From Rathayibacter agropyri (lineage in GTDB: Bacteria; Actinomycetota; Actinomycetes; Actinomycetales; Microbacteriaceae): a DNA stretch of 64,000 nucleotides. The stretch covers positions 854,318 through 918,317 of the forward strand of contig NZ_JABRPL010000001.1 of assembly GCF_013249015.1 (NCBI RefSeq), read 5' to 3'. The notes under the pieces are model-generated. The model saw only the letters and a list, made by a program, of their open reading frames with translations, searched no databases and was not told the DNA's origin. How positions within the stretch are numbered: the stretch's first letter is position 1; every line of letters begins with the position of its first letter. A program made the translations under genes and the position numbers. Below are positions 10,431 through 19,370 of the stretch, in pieces.

Positions 10431-11231
10431 GTGTCCATCGACCACCCAGCGACGGGACACTCACGGCGGCGCCTCGGCCTCGAGATTGTGCTCGTGCTCG
10501 GGCTCTCGCTGGGAGCCGCCGCCGTGTACTCGATCGTGTCGATCGCGAACCGGCTCACCCGGCCTACGGCGCTGGCCGACCAGACCGCGACGCTCAACGG
10601 CTCCCTGAGCGACCGGCCGACGTTCGATCTGATCTACCAGCTCCTGGCACTCTTCTTCGACCTCGTGCCGGTGGCGCTCTGCGCGTTCTTGCTGTGGCAG
10701 AGTTCGGCGCGGCCACTCCGGAGGCTGGGGCTGGACCTCACACGTCCGCTGCGCGACCTCGGCACCGGGACGCTCCTGGCCGTCGCGATCGGCGCGCCCG
10801 GGATCGGACTGTACGTCGTCGGCCGCGCGCTGGGCATCACCGTCGCGATCAGCGTTGCGCCCGAGCAGTGGCGGTGGTGGACGGTCCCGGTGCTCGTGCT
10901 GTCGGCGATCCGCGCGGGTGTGCAGGAGGAGGTGATCGTCATCGGCTACCTCTACGCCCGCCTGGGCGACCTCGGCTGGGGACGCTGGCGGATCCTCCTC
11001 ACCAGCGCGCTGCTGCGGGGCAGCTACCACCTCTACCAGGGCATCGGGCCGTTCCTCGGCAACGTCGTGATGGGCGTGGTCTTCGGGCTGGTGTACCAGC
11101 GTTTCGGGCGCACGCTGCCGCTGGTAATCGCGCACTCGATCATCGACATCGTCTCGTTCGTGGGGTATCCGCTGGCGGTCGGCCTGTGGCCGGAACTGTT
11201 CGCGGCGCCGGAGCCGCAGAACGAAGGCTGA
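10431..11231 (+). CDS. CPBP-family intramembrane metalloprotease (CAAX protease-like)
   Basis: 266 residues, about seven membrane segments. The ABI/CPBP catalytic motifs are visible: the EE pair in GVQEEVIVIGY near residues 165-168, a His in SYHLYQG near 200, and a third motif AHSIIDIV near 236. The usual EExxxR has Y in place of Arg. Members of this family cleave within or near the membrane or act in bacteriocin immunity and protein localisation; the substrate cannot be predicted. GTG 10431 is preceded by AAGGAGA at 10417-10423. Single gene, diverging from the opp operon. Its last codons AACGAAGGCTGA form one arm of the hairpin shared with the next gene. Confidence 0.85.
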   Translation: MSIDHPATGHSRRRLGLEIVLVLGLSLGAAAVYSIVSIANRLTRPTALADQTATLNGSLSDRPTFDLIYQLLALFFDLVPVALCAFLLWQSSARPLRRLGLDLTRPLRDLGTGTLLAVAIGAPGIGLYVVGRALGITVAISVAPEQWRWWTVPVLVLSAIRAGVQEEVIVIGYLYARLGDLGWGRWRILLTSALLRGSYHLYQGIGPFLGNVVMGVVFGLVYQRFGRTLPLVIAHSIIDIVSFVGYPLAVGLWPELFAAPEPQNEG

Positions 11232-11281
11232 GCGCGCGGATCCGGCCCTTCCGGGACTCGTCAGCGCTCCCGGCCTTCGTT
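11220..11281. terminator. Hairpin between convergent genes, arm shared with DUF559 flank
   Basis: AACGAAGGC (11220-11228) pairs with GCCTTCGTT (11273-11281), with an inner stem GAGCGC (11230-11235) and GCGCTC (11264-11269). The left arm is inside the end of the CPBP gene and the right arm inside the end of the DUF559 gene, so it may stop both transcripts. The same arm sequence recurs at 12247-12314. Confidence 0.55.
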
Positions 11282-12145
11282 GTGCAGGAGCGGACGCGAC
11301 CGCGAACCCCAGCGGTGCACACCGCGCCGGATCATCCCGGCCAGAACGGCCTCGGTCGCCGGCCAGTCGTACAGCACCTGGCGCGCGGACAGCCGCACGA
11401 CGACGAACCCGCGAGCGTGCAGGGCGAGACTTCGGCGGTAATCCTCCTCGAGCTGCACCGAGCCGGTGTGGAAGCGGCGCCCGTCGGTCTCCACGGAGAG
11501 CCGATCCCCGATCAGGTTGTCGAGGTGCCCCACTCCGGGAACAAAGACCTGGGCGCGGACGGGGGCTCCGAGCCGGACCGCGGCGAGGCGGATCCTCGTC
11601 TCCAGACCGGATTGACATTGCGGCTCGACGAGGTCGAGCACTGCCCGCCTGCCGACCGGGACCAGGCCGCGCAGGTCGAGGAGCTCGGAGTAGGCGATGG
11701 CTCCGCTGTTCACCGCGGAGTCCAGGGCCATGACTGCCTCCTCGGCCGGGAGGCAGGTCAGGGCGTGCAGCACGACCGAGCGGATACCGTCGACGGACGA
11801 CGTCTCTGGGCCGCACCCGGGCCAGCGGCGCCAGTGCAGCAGGACGCCGGGCCGCGAGCGGGCCGTGGCGTTCGGCGGCACGGCAACGTGGAGCGGTCCC
11901 TCCGCGAGCACCCACAGCCCCTTGGCCGCGAGCGCCGACGCACAGGTGAGCACGCCGCCCGCGGCCACGGCGGCGAGCTCGGCCTCCGGCACGCCGGGCA
12001 GCGCGAACCAGCCGCGGCGGATCCGGAGGACCGCGCCGGTGCGAACGGCGCCTTGGAGGTGGTGACGTGTGCAGCCGGCAGCGGCGAGCTGCGCAGCGGA
12101 GGCGAAGCCTCCCAGGTCGACGAGCGCGGTAAGAAGTCTGTCCAT
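11261..12145 (-). CDS. AbiEi-type wHTH plus DUF559 (Vsr-like nuclease fold) protein
   Basis: 294 residues. The N-terminal 60 residues (FASAAQLAAAGCTRHHLQGA and RIRRGWFALPG) match the winged-helix AbiEi/type IV antitoxin N-terminal domain. The C-terminal 110 residues form a DUF559-type restriction-endonuclease-like fold: D in GHLDNLIGD, E-x-D in LSVETDGRRFH, and VVRLSARQVLYDW near the end. Such proteins are common in Microbacteriaceae, often in many copies, and their function is not known; nuclease activity is inference from fold. The gene stands alone with no partner toxin gene beside it. It lies between two hairpins whose arms are the same sequence, and the right-hand repeat is also coded as LHNEG at its own C terminus. 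Confidence 0.75.
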   Translation of the reverse strand: MDRLLTALVDLGGFASAAQLAAAGCTRHHLQGAVRTGAVLRIRRGWFALPGVPEAELAAVAAGGVLTCASALAAKGLWVLAEGPLHVAVPPNATARSRPGVLLHWRRWPGCGPETSSVDGIRSVVLHALTCLPAEEAVMALDSAVNSGAIAYSELLDLRGLVPVGRRAVLDLVEPQCQSGLETRIRLAAVRLGAPVRAQVFVPGVGHLDNLIGDRLSVETDGRRFHTGSVQLEEDYRRSLALHARGFVVVRLSARQVLYDWPATEAVLAGMIRRGVHRWGSRSRPLLHNEGRER

Positions 12146-12246
12146 CCGATGAGGATGATGGGGCCAGCGGCAACTCCGCCGTCCTCCTCACTCCGTCCGT
12201 GGAGAGTCGGCGTCGGGCGACGGCTGGGGAGGGACGCGGCAGCCTG

Positions 12247-12314
12247 CACAACGAAGGCTGCGACCCCCGGATCCGTGCTCCTGCGGCGGGTGGGCACTCT
12301 CAGCCTTCGTTGTG
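12247..12314 (-). terminator. 14-bp hairpin after gcvP, repeated arm
   Basis: CACAACGAAGGCTG (12247-12260) pairs perfectly with CAGCCTTCGTTGTG (12301-12314) around a 40-base loop. It begins 8 bp past the gcvP stop and so can end the gcv operon. Its left arm, extended to 12243-12258, is a 16-bp inverted copy of 11273-11288 at the other end of the DUF559 gene. Confidence 0.65.
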
Positions 12315-12321
12315 ACGCAGA

Positions 12322-15210
12322 TCAGGCGAAGGCCTCGATTGGCGGGCAGGCGCAGACGAGGTTGCGGTCGCCGTAGGCCTGGTCGATGCGGCGGACGGGG
12401 GGCCAGTACTTGCCGCGCACCAGCGAGCGGACCGGGTAGACGGCCTCTTCGCGGGAGTACGGGTGCGTCCACTCCGTGGTCACCAGGCACTCGGCGGTGT
12501 GCGGGGCGCCGCGGAGCGGATTGTCGTCCACCGGCCACTCCCCCGCGCCGACGCGGTCAGCCTCCGCCTTGATCCCGATCATCGCGTCGATGAAGCGGTC
12601 GATCTCGGCGAGGTCCTCACTCTCGGTCGGCTCGACCATCAGCGTCCCCGCGACGGGGAAGCTCATGGTCGGTGCGTGGAAGCCGTAGTCGATGAGGCGC
12701 TTGGCGACGTCGTCCACGGTCACACCGGTCGCCGCCGTCAGCGGGCGGATATCGAGGATGCACTCGTGCGCGACCAGCCCGTTCTCGCCCGTGTACAGCA
12801 CGGGGTAATGCTCGCGGAGCCGCGCAGCCACGTAGTTGGCGGAGAGGACCGCCGCACCGGTCGCGGCCCGCAGTCCCTCCTCCCCCATCATCCGGGCGTA
12901 CGCCCACGAGATCGGCAGGATGCCCGGGCTGCCGTACGGCGCGGCCGACACGGGGGCGCCGCCGTGCACGACGCGCTCGCCGTGCTGCCCGACGCCGTGC
13001 TCGAGGCGCTGCGCCAGCGGGTGACCCGGCAGGAACGGCGCGAGGTGCGCCTTCGCCGCGACGGGGCCGACCCCGGGCCCGCCTCCGCCGTGTGGGATAC
13101 AGAACGTCTTGTGCAGGTTGAGGTGCGAGACGTCGCCACCGAAGTCGCCGAAGCGGGCGAAACCGAGTAGCGCGTTCAGGTTCGCTCCGTCCACGTACAC
13201 CTGACCGCCGACCTCGTGGACGAGGCGGCAGATCTCGGCGACCTCGTGCTCGTACACGCCGTGCGTTGACGGGTAGGTGATCATCAGCGCGGCCAGGTCG
13301 TCGGCGTGCTCGGCGATCTTCGCACGCAGGTGGTCGAGGTCGACATTGCCGAGGTCGTCGCAGGCGACAACCACGACGCGCAGCCCCGCGAGGACCGCGC
13401 TGGCCGCATTAGTTCCGTGCGCGCTCGAGGGGATGAGGCAGACCGTCCGGCCGAGGTCACCGCGTGAGCGGTGGTAGCCGCGGATCGCGAGCAGACCGGC
13501 CAGCTCGCCCTGGGAGCCCGCGTTGGGCTGCAACGAGACGGAGTCGTAGCCGGTGAGGTGCGCGAGCCATCCCTCCAGCTGGTCGATCAGTGCGAGCGAG
13601 CCCTGCACATCGGCCTCCGGGGCGAATGGGTGCAGGCCAGCGAACTCCGGCCAACTGACCGCCTCCATCTCGGTGGCGGCGTTGAGCTTCATGGTGCAGG
13701 AGCCGAGCGGGATCATGCCCCGGTCTAGCGCGTAGTCGGCGTCGGCGAGGCGCTTGAGGTAGCGCATCATCGAGGTCTCACTGCGGTGGGAGGTGAACAC
13801 GGGGTGCACGAGGAAGGGCGTGCGCCGGTCGAGTTCGGCGGGGATGCTCCGCCCCGCTGCGCCGACGAAGCCGAACGACGAGTCGAGGTCGCCGATCGCG
13901 ATGGCGACGGCAACGACCTCGAGGTCGGTGACCGTCTCGTCGATCGAGACCGCGACCGTGTCGGCGTCGACCAGCCGCAGGTCGAACCCGGCCTCGCGGG
14001 CGCGGGCGAGGGCCGCCTCCGCTCCCCCGGGGACGACGACCTCGACGGTGTCGAAGAAGTCGGCGTGCCGGAGGGAGTGACCCCGGTCGAGCAGGAGGCG
14101 CGCGAGCAGCGCGGCCCGGGCGTGCACGCGCTCGGCGATCGCCGCGAGCCCGTCCGGCCCGTGGTAGACGGCGTACATCGCGGCCATCACGGCCAAAAGC
14201 ACCTGCGCGGTGCAGATGTTCGACGTCGCCTTTTCTCGGCGGATGTGCTGCTCGCGGGCCTGCAGCGAGAGGCGGTAGGCGGGGTGGCCCTCCGCGTCCT
14301 GGCTGACGCCGACGAGCCGACCGGGCAACTGGCGCTCGAGTCCCGTGCGGACAGCGAGGTAGCCGGCGTGCGGTCCGCCAAAGCCCAGCGGTACTCCGAA
14401 GCGCTGCGTGGTGCCCACAGCCACGTCGGCGCCCAGCTCGCCCGGCGAGCGGACGAGGGTCAGCGCGAGCAGGTCGGCGGCGACGACCGCGAGGCCACCG
14501 CTCGCCTTCACGGCGGCAAGCACGGCCGACGGATCCCACAGGTGGCCGGACGCGCCAGGATACTGCACGAGGGCGCCGAACGCCTCCGGCATCTCGTCGG
14601 CCGCCGTGCGCGAGAGCGGCAGCTCGACGATGCGGATACCCACCGCCTCCGCCCGGCCGCGCAGCAGCGCGAGCGTCTGCGGGAGCGCGTCGGAGTCGAC
14701 GATGAAAACAGTGGTGCGGGCCTTGGAGGCGCGGCGCGCGAGCAGCATCGCTTCGACGACCGCGGTGCCCTCGTCCAGCATCGATGCGCCGGCGGTGTCG
14801 AGCCCGGTGAGGTCCGAGACCATCGTCTGGAAGTTGATCAGCGCTTCGAGGCGCCCCTGCGAAATCTCGGGCTGGTACGGAGTGTAAGCCGTGTACCAGC
14901 TGGGGTTCTCGAGCACGTTCCGCGTGATCACGGCGGGCGTGTGGGTGCCGTAGTAGCCGAGCCCGATCAGGGGGCGGCGCACCGTGTTGCGCGCGGCGAG
15001 GGCCCGCAGTTCGGCGAGCGCCTCCGTCTCGGTAGCCGGCGCAGGCAGCACCGGGTCGAGGTCGCGCACGCGGATCGACTCGGGGAGCGCCGCGGTGACG
15101 AGATGCTCGACAGAGTCGTAGCCGAGGGCCGCGAGCATGGTGCGCTGAGCGGCGGCGTCGGTCCCGATGTGGCGGGACTCGAAGGCGCCAGGGGTCCGGG
15201 TGGCCGCCAT
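12322..15210 (-). CDS. gcvP: Glycine dehydrogenase (decarboxylating), P-protein
   Basis: 962 residues, the single-chain GcvP length. PLP-dependent decarboxylase of the glycine cleavage system: it decarboxylates glycine and passes the aminomethyl group to the lipoyl arm of GcvH. The N-terminal half has [13 protein letters not shown] and SLLDEGTA-like [14 protein letters not shown]. The C-terminal half has the PLP-lysine motif [18 protein letters not shown] (Lys near residue 701). The ATG begins directly after the gcvH TAG stop with no spacer, so translation is coupled. Last gene of gcvT-gcvH-gcvP under the glycine riboswitch. Confidence 0.97.
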   Translation of the reverse strand: MAATRTPGAFESRHIGTDAAAQRTMLAALGYDSVEHLVTAALPESIRVRDLDPVLPAPATETEALAELRALAARNTVRRPLIGLGYYGTHTPAVITRNVLENPSWYTAYTPYQPEISQGRLEALINFQTMVSDLTGLDTAGASMLDEGTAVVEAMLLARRASKARTTVFIVDSDALPQTLALLRGRAEAVGIRIVELPLSRTAADEMPEAFGALVQYPGASGHLWDPSAVLAAVKASGGLAVVAADLLALTLVRSPGELGADVAVGTTQRFGVPLGFGGPHAGYLAVRTGLERQLPGRLVGVSQDAEGHPAYRLSLQAREQHIRREKATSNICTAQVLLAVMAAMYAVYHGPDGLAAIAERVHARAALLARLLLDRGHSLRHADFFDTVEVVVPGGAEAALARAREAGFDLRLVDADTVAVSIDETVTDLEVVAVAIAIGDLDSSFGFVGAAGRSIPAELDRRTPFLVHPVFTSHRSETSMMRYLKRLADADYALDRGMIPLGSCTMKLNAATEMEAVSWPEFAGLHPFAPEADVQGSLALIDQLEGWLAHLTGYDSVSLQPNAGSQGELAGLLAIRGYHRSRGDLGRTVCLIPSSAHGTNAASAVLAGLRVVVVACDDLGNVDLDHLRAKIAEHADDLAALMITYPSTHGVYEHEVAEICRLVHEVGGQVYVDGANLNALLGFARFGDFGGDVSHLNLHKTFCIPHGGGGPGVGPVAAKAHLAPFLPGHPLAQRLEHGVGQHGERVVHGGAPVSAAPYGSPGILPISWAYARMMGEEGLRAATGAAVLSANYVAARLREHYPVLYTGENGLVAHECILDIRPLTAATGVTVDDVAKRLIDYGFHAPTMSFPVAGTLMVEPTESEDLAEIDRFIDAMIGIKAEADRVGAGEWPVDDNPLRGAPHTAECLVTTEWTHPYSREEAVYPVRSLVRGKYWPPVRRIDQAYGDRNLVCACPPIEAFA

Positions 15211-15585
15211 CTACTCGCCGACCAGCTCGGTGTAGGCGGCGGCATCGAGCAGGCCGTCGGGCAGGGCATCGAAGCGGACCCGGATCAGCCAGCCCTCGCC
15301 GAACGGGTCGGAATTGACCAGCTCGGGGCTTTCTACGACGGCGGTGTTGGCCTCGAGGACCTCGCCGTCGACCGGCGCGAAGAGCTCACCGACCGACTTG
15401 GTCGACTCGATCTCCCCGACGACGCTGCCGCCTTCGACGCGAGCCCCCGCCTCGGGCAGCTCGACAAAGACGACGTCGCCGAGCTTGTCGGCGGCGTAGG
15501 CGGTGATGCCGACGGTAGCGACGTCACCGACGACGCGGATCCACTCGTGGTCGGAGGTGTACTGCAGTTCGGAGGGCACGGCCAT
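15211..15585 (-). CDS. gcvH: Glycine cleavage system H protein
   Basis: 124 residues. Lipoyl-carrier protein: the modified lysine is K63 in the motif [12 protein letters not shown], and the preceding TSDHEWIRV and [19 protein letters not shown] are typical H-protein strands. It shuttles the aminomethyl intermediate from GcvP to GcvT and the reduced lipoamide to dihydrolipoyl dehydrogenase (not in the window). The frame runs open upstream into gcvT, but ATG 15585 lies one base past the gcvT stop and gives the standard length. Confidence 0.97.
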   Translation of the reverse strand: MAVPSELQYTSDHEWIRVVGDVATVGITAYAADKLGDVVFVELPEAGARVEGGSVVGEIESTKSVGELFAPVDGEVLEANTAVVESPELVNSDPFGEGWLIRVRFDALPDGLLDAAAYTELVGE

Positions 15586-15586
15586 G

Positions 15587-16768
15587 TCAGTTCTTCTTTC
15601 TCGAGTAGAAGGGGAGCTCGGTGACGGCCATCGCAAGGCGGCTACCGCGGACATCGACGGTGAGTGCCGTGCCCGGCTGGGCAAAGGCGGGCGCGACGTA
15701 GGCCATCGCGATCGGTACGCCGAGGGTCGGTGAGAGGACGCCGCTGGTGACCACTCCGACCTCGTCGTCGCCGGAGAGGACGCGGTAGTGGGCGCGGGCG
15801 GCGCGGCGCCCCTCGCCGACGAGGCCGACCAGCACCGGTGCCTCGCCCGCGGGTCCCTCCTCGCTCGCCGCGCGGCCGACGAAATCGATCGGCTTCCCGA
15901 GGGCGACCACGCGGCCAAGGCCCGCCTGCGCGGGAAACACGTCGCGGGAGAGCTCGTGACCGTAGAGCGGCATGCCCGCCTCGAGGCGCAGCGTGTCGCG
16001 CGCGGCGAGCCCGGCGGGGACGAGGCCCGCTCCGGCGCCGGTCTCGGCGAGCGCCTGCCAGAGGGCGGGTGCCGTCTCGGGGGCGACGTAGATCTCGAAG
16101 CCGTCCTCGCCGGTGTAACCGGTGCGGGCGATCAGGAGCGGATGCGCCTCGAAGGTCGCGGGCACGGCGCGGTAGTAGCGCAACTCGGCGAGCAGACGCG
16201 CCGCCGCGTCGGTGTCGAGCACCGGCTCCTCACCGTGCTCCACTGCGAGGCCCCGGACGTTCTGCAGGATCTCGAGCGACCGGGGACCCTGGAGGGCGAT
16301 CAGCGCAATGTCATCGCTCTCGTCGAACAGCTCGCACTCGAACATCGCGGTACGGTCGCGCAGAGTCTCGACAACGATGTTCCGGTTGGCGGCATTCGCC
16401 ACCACCATGAAGCGGTCCTCGCCCGTGCGGTAGACGACGAGGTCGTCGATGACTCCGCCCGTGCGCTCAAGCAGGAGGGTGTACTTGGCGCGCCCGACGG
16501 CCACGGCCGACAGGTCGCTCGCGAGGGAGTAGTCGAGGGCGTCGACCGCTTCGGGGCCGACCAGGAGGATCTCGGCCATGTGCGAGAGGTCGAAGAGGCC
16601 GGCGGCAGTGCGCACGGCGTGGTGCTCGACGAGGTCACCGGAGTAGCGGACCGGCATCTGCCAGCCCGCGAAGTCGGTGAAGGCCGCGCCGGCGGCGACA
16701 TGCACCTCGTGCAGGGGCGAGTAGCGGGCCTCTGGGCTGGTCGACGGGGTCGTCGCGGTCTCAGACAT
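15587..16768 (-). CDS. gcvT: Glycine cleavage system T protein (aminomethyltransferase)
   Basis: 393 residues. Transfers the methylene group from aminomethyl-lipoyl GcvH to tetrahydrofolate, releasing ammonia. Family segments: [33 protein letters not shown], the folate-site region [15 protein letters not shown], and [22 protein letters not shown] 16768 is preceded by TTGGAGAAC, a fitting ribosome binding site; an earlier in-frame GTG would add 14 residues but has none. First gene of the gcvTHP operon, with a glycine riboswitch ending about 70 bp before it. Confidence 0.96.
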   Translation of the reverse strand: MSETATTPSTSPEARYSPLHEVHVAAGAAFTDFAGWQMPVRYSGDLVEHHAVRTAAGLFDLSHMAEILLVGPEAVDALDYSLASDLSAVAVGRAKYTLLLERTGGVIDDLVVYRTGEDRFMVVANAANRNIVVETLRDRTAMFECELFDESDDIALIALQGPRSLEILQNVRGLAVEHGEEPVLDTDAAARLLAELRYYRAVPATFEAHPLLIARTGYTGEDGFEIYVAPETAPALWQALAETGAGAGLVPAGLAARDTLRLEAGMPLYGHELSRDVFPAQAGLGRVVALGKPIDFVGRAASEEGPAGEAPVLVGLVGEGRRAARAHYRVLSGDDEVGVVTSGVLSPTLGVPIAMAYVAPAFAQPGTALTVDVRGSRLAMAVTELPFYSRKKN

Positions 16769-16839
16769 GAGTTCTCCAATTCGTCGCAGTGCTGTTCTCG
16801 CGCCGCTCACCGCGGCAGAGCACAGCAGTGCCGTGGGAA

Positions 16840-17022
16840 CTCCCCCTCTGTCGTGGAGCCTGAGAGATTCGCGCCGCCACGGGGACGTGCGCTTTCACCG
16901 TGGGCGGATCCGAGCGGATCGCTTTCCAGAGTGGCCAGTTCGACGCGGTACACAGACCTGAGAGATTGGCGGGGAGGCTTGCTCCTTCGGTGCCGACCGG
17001 AGTCGGCTCTCCCGCGTCGCTT
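16840..17022 (-). ncRNA. Tandem glycine riboswitch upstream of gcvT
   Basis: Read on the minus strand, two glycine aptamers follow each other. The first has GGGAGAGCC, the conserved CCGAAGGAGCAA (complement of 16979-16990) and CTCTCAGG (complement of 16957-16964). The second has GGTGAAAGCGCA and a second CTCTCAGG (complement of 16859-16866), followed by a GAGGGGGAG segment. The two identical AATCTCTCAGG closings are what make it unmistakable. Family knowledge: glycine binding turns the glycine cleavage operon on. It ends about 70 nt before the gcvT start, and how it controls (transcription or translation) is not clear. Confidence 0.95.
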
Positions 17023-17275
17023 ATTGCGGCCCGGTATTCGGTTGTCCGGTCAGCCTAGCGGGCGGACGGCGTGCGGGGGCGGGAGGTCGGGACGCCCCCG
17101 CCGCACACGACGGGCTGTTGCATCCCTCCGATGAGGCGGACCACGGACACTCGTGGCACATGGCTGCTGAGTATGAGGAAGGCAGTCCTTCGTGACGAGT
17201 CGAGTCTGCGCCGCGGCGGATCGGCAGAGAGCGGCCCGTGCCGATCGTTCCAGGACACTCACCTCTGGCGTTCGG
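17023..17275. other. Non-coding region between gcv riboswitch and nrtR promoter
   Basis: About 250 bp without a convincing gene. It must hold the gcv promoter (minus strand, just right of 17022). It contains a hairpin CGGGGGCG/CGCCCCCG (17074-17081 with 17093-17100) and a small palindrome CCACG-N6-CGTGG (17141-17156). No tRNA or conserved short reading frame was recognised. Confidence 0.5.
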
Positions 17276-17311
17276 GTGTCGATGACACTAAGGTAGCTCC
17301 TGGGCTTAGGG
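17276..17311 (+). promoter_or_regulatory. Candidate nrtR-nad promoter with palindromic operator
   Basis: The palindrome GTGTC-GAT-GACAC (17276-17288) overlaps a possible -35 (ATGACA, 17282-17287), followed after 18 bases by a possible -10 (TTAGGG, 17306-17311). A third half-site GACAC is at 17254-17258. A repressor bound here would block the nad operon, which fits autoregulation by the NrtR-type protein encoded next. The operator assignment is inference. Confidence 0.45.
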
Positions 17312-17339
17312 TCAACCGGACTCTTAGTAGGGAGGCCGG

Positions 17340-18017
17340 ATGTCGCACGTTCAACTCGCTGTGTCGACGGTGATCTTCGCGCTCCGCCCGCACTCCGAGA
17401 CGGGCGCCAGCACCGTCTGGATCCCGGTCGTCCGCCGCATCCGCGAGCCCTTCGAAGGCCTCTGGGCACTGCCCGGCGGCCCGCTGCATCCCGACGAGGA
17501 CCTCGCCGAATCCGCTCGCCGCACCCTCCGAGAGACCACCGGACTCGCCCCGCGCTACCTCGAACAGCTCTACGCCGTCGGGGGCACCGACCGTTCTCCT
17601 GGCGAGCAGCGCGTGGTCTCGATCGTCTACTGGGCCCTCGTGCGCGGCGCTGAGGCCGACGAGGCGACCGTCGGCGAGAACGTGACCTGGCTGTGTACCG
17701 ACCTGCCGCTCCGACTCGCCTTCGACCACAGCGTCATCGTCGACTACGCCCTCTGGCGCCTGCGCAACAAGATGGAGTACTCACGCATCGCGCAGGCGTT
17801 CCTCGGTGACTCCTTCACGCTCGCTCAGCTGCGCGAGGTGCACGAGGCCGTCCTCCAGAAACCGCTGGACCCGGCCAACTTCCGCCGGATGATCGAGGCC
17901 TCCCAGACCGTCGTGCCGACCGGGGAGCGGCTGACGGGCACCCGTCACCGCCCGCCCCGGCTGTACCGCTACGACGAGTCCGTGGCGCTCGTTGACAACG
18001 GCCCGCTCCCCGTCTGA
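17340..18017 (+). CDS. nrtR: NrtR-type Nudix-domain regulator of NAD metabolism
   Basis: 225 residues: an N-terminal Nudix domain (about 1-145) and a C-terminal winged-helix domain (about 150-225). The Nudix box at residues 46-69 starts GGPLHPDEDL, but the catalytic REuxEE is RTLRET, so hydrolase activity is probably lost and the domain serves as an ADP-ribose sensor, as known for NrtR repressors. It heads nadA-nadB-nadC-nifS in one direction, which is the expected target operon. ATG 17340 has GGGAGG five bases upstream. A GTGTC-GAT-GACAC palindrome lies 50 bp before the start. Confidence 0.85.
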   Translation: MSHVQLAVSTVIFALRPHSETGASTVWIPVVRRIREPFEGLWALPGGPLHPDEDLAESARRTLRETTGLAPRYLEQLYAVGGTDRSPGEQRVVSIVYWALVRGAEADEATVGENVTWLCTDLPLRLAFDHSVIVDYALWRLRNKMEYSRIAQAFLGDSFTLAQLREVHEAVLQKPLDPANFRRMIEASQTVVPTGERLTGTRHRPPRLYRYDESVALVDNGPLPV

Positions 18018-18076
18018 GCGCTCTCTCCCCACGCCCCACTGCCTTCCGAACCCCCACCGCCGAACGAGGAGACACC

Positions 18077-19369
18077 GTGACATCCGTCGACAGCACCATC
18101 CGGCTCATCGAGAGCGGATCCGCACCGGGCGCCACCTGTGCGCCCGAGCTCGCGGAGGCTCCCTGGTCGTTCGATCTCGGCCTGCCCGCCTACGGCCCCG
18201 GCGCCTCCCAGGCCGACCCGATCCCCGTGGACGCTCCTGTGCAGGGCCGCTTGCCCGAGGAGTACACGACGGCGAGCGCCAACGAGCTGCACCACCGCAT
18301 CCTGGCGGCGAAGCGGACGCTCGGCGAGCGGGTCGTGGTGCTCGGGCACTTCTACCAGCGTGACGAGGTCGTGCAGTACGCCGACTACGTGGGCGACTCG
18401 TTCCAGCTCGCCAAGGCGGCGACCGGCACTCCGGAGGCCGAGGCGATCATATTCTGCGGCGTGCACTTCATGGCGGAGACGGCGGACATCCTCTCGAGGC
18501 CTGAGCAGGCCGTGATTCTGCCGAACCTCGCGGCGGGCTGCTCGATGGCCGACATGGCCGACATCGACTCGGTGGAGGACGCGTGGGCCGAGCTGACGGA
18601 GCTGTACGGCACCGAGCCGGACGCCGACGGCCGTGTCCCGCTGGTCCCGGTCACCTACATGAACTCGTCCGCCGCGCTCAAGGCGTTCTGTGGTCGCCAC
18701 GGCGGTGTGGTCTGCACCTCCTCGAACGCGGCGACCGTGCTCGCGGACGTGTTCGCGCGCGGCCAGCGGGTGCTGTTTTTCCCTGATCAGCACCTCGGCC
18801 GTAACACGGCGAAGGCGATGGGCGTGCCGCTGGAGCGCATGCCGCTGTGGAATCCGCGCAAGCCGCAGGGCGGCTCCGACACGGCGACGCTGATCGACGC
18901 GCAGGTGATCCTCTGGCACGGCTTCTGCTCGGTGCACAAGCGCTTCACCGTCGCGCAGATTGCACAAGCGCGCAGCGAGCACCCGGCCGTGCGCGTGATC
19001 GTGCACCCGGAGTGCCCAATGGCGGTCGTGGACGCGGCCGACGAATACGGGTCGACCGACTTCATCGTGAAGGCGATCGAGGCGGCACCCGCCGGGTCGA
19101 CCTTCGCGATCGGCACCGAGATCAACCTGGTGCAGCGCCTCGCCGCGCAGTACCCGCAGCACACGATCTTTTGCCTCGAGGACGTGGTCTGCCCGTGCTC
19201 GACGATGTACCGCATCCACCCGGGCTACCTCGCCTGGGTCCTCGAGGGCCTGGTCGCGGGCACCGTGCTCAACCGCATCACCGTCGAGGAGTCGGTGCGG
19301 GCCGAGGCGCGCGTGGCGCTCGAGCGGATGCTCGCGGCCGTTCCGCCCGTTCGTGCGGCGATGGTCTGA
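18077..19369 (+). CDS. nadA: Quinolinate synthase
   Basis: 430 residues, the long actinobacterial form. NadA condenses iminoaspartate with dihydroxyacetone phosphate to quinolinate using a [4Fe-4S] cluster. Motifs: GHFYQRDEVVQYADYVGDS, FCGVHFMAETA, CTSSNA, HPECP and CPCSTMY; the cysteines in the CGVHF, CTSSN and CPCSTM motifs correspond to the cluster ligands. GTG 18077 follows GAGGAGA. It is 59 bp after nrtR and 1 bp before nadB, in one operon. Confidence 0.97.
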   Translation: MTSVDSTIRLIESGSAPGATCAPELAEAPWSFDLGLPAYGPGASQADPIPVDAPVQGRLPEEYTTASANELHHRILAAKRTLGERVVVLGHFYQRDEVVQYADYVGDSFQLAKAATGTPEAEAIIFCGVHFMAETADILSRPEQAVILPNLAAGCSMADMADIDSVEDAWAELTELYGTEPDADGRVPLVPVTYMNSSAALKAFCGRHGGVVCTSSNAATVLADVFARGQRVLFFPDQHLGRNTAKAMGVPLERMPLWNPRKPQGGSDTATLIDAQVILWHGFCSVHKRFTVAQIAQARSEHPAVRVIVHPECPMAVVDAADEYGSTDFIVKAIEAAPAGSTFAIGTEINLVQRLAAQYPQHTIFCLEDVVCPCSTMYRIHPGYLAWVLEGLVAGTVLNRITVEESVRAEARVALERMLAAVPPVRAAMV

Positions 19370-19370
19370 C

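Noticed and set aside
10461..12251. Long minus-strand frame of 596 codons opposite the CPBP gene and in another frame of the DUF559 gene
   Set aside because: Product is low-complexity Arg/Pro/Ala; both real genes in the region have clear families. Typical shadow frame in 70% GC DNA.
13786..15624. Plus-strand frame of 612 codons opposite gcvP and gcvH
   Set aside because: Shadow frame; gcvP and gcvH are unmistakable.
16859..16964. Direct repeat CCTGAGAGATT seen twice about 98 bp apart
   Set aside because: Explained fully as the conserved closing strands of the two aptamers of the glycine riboswitch.
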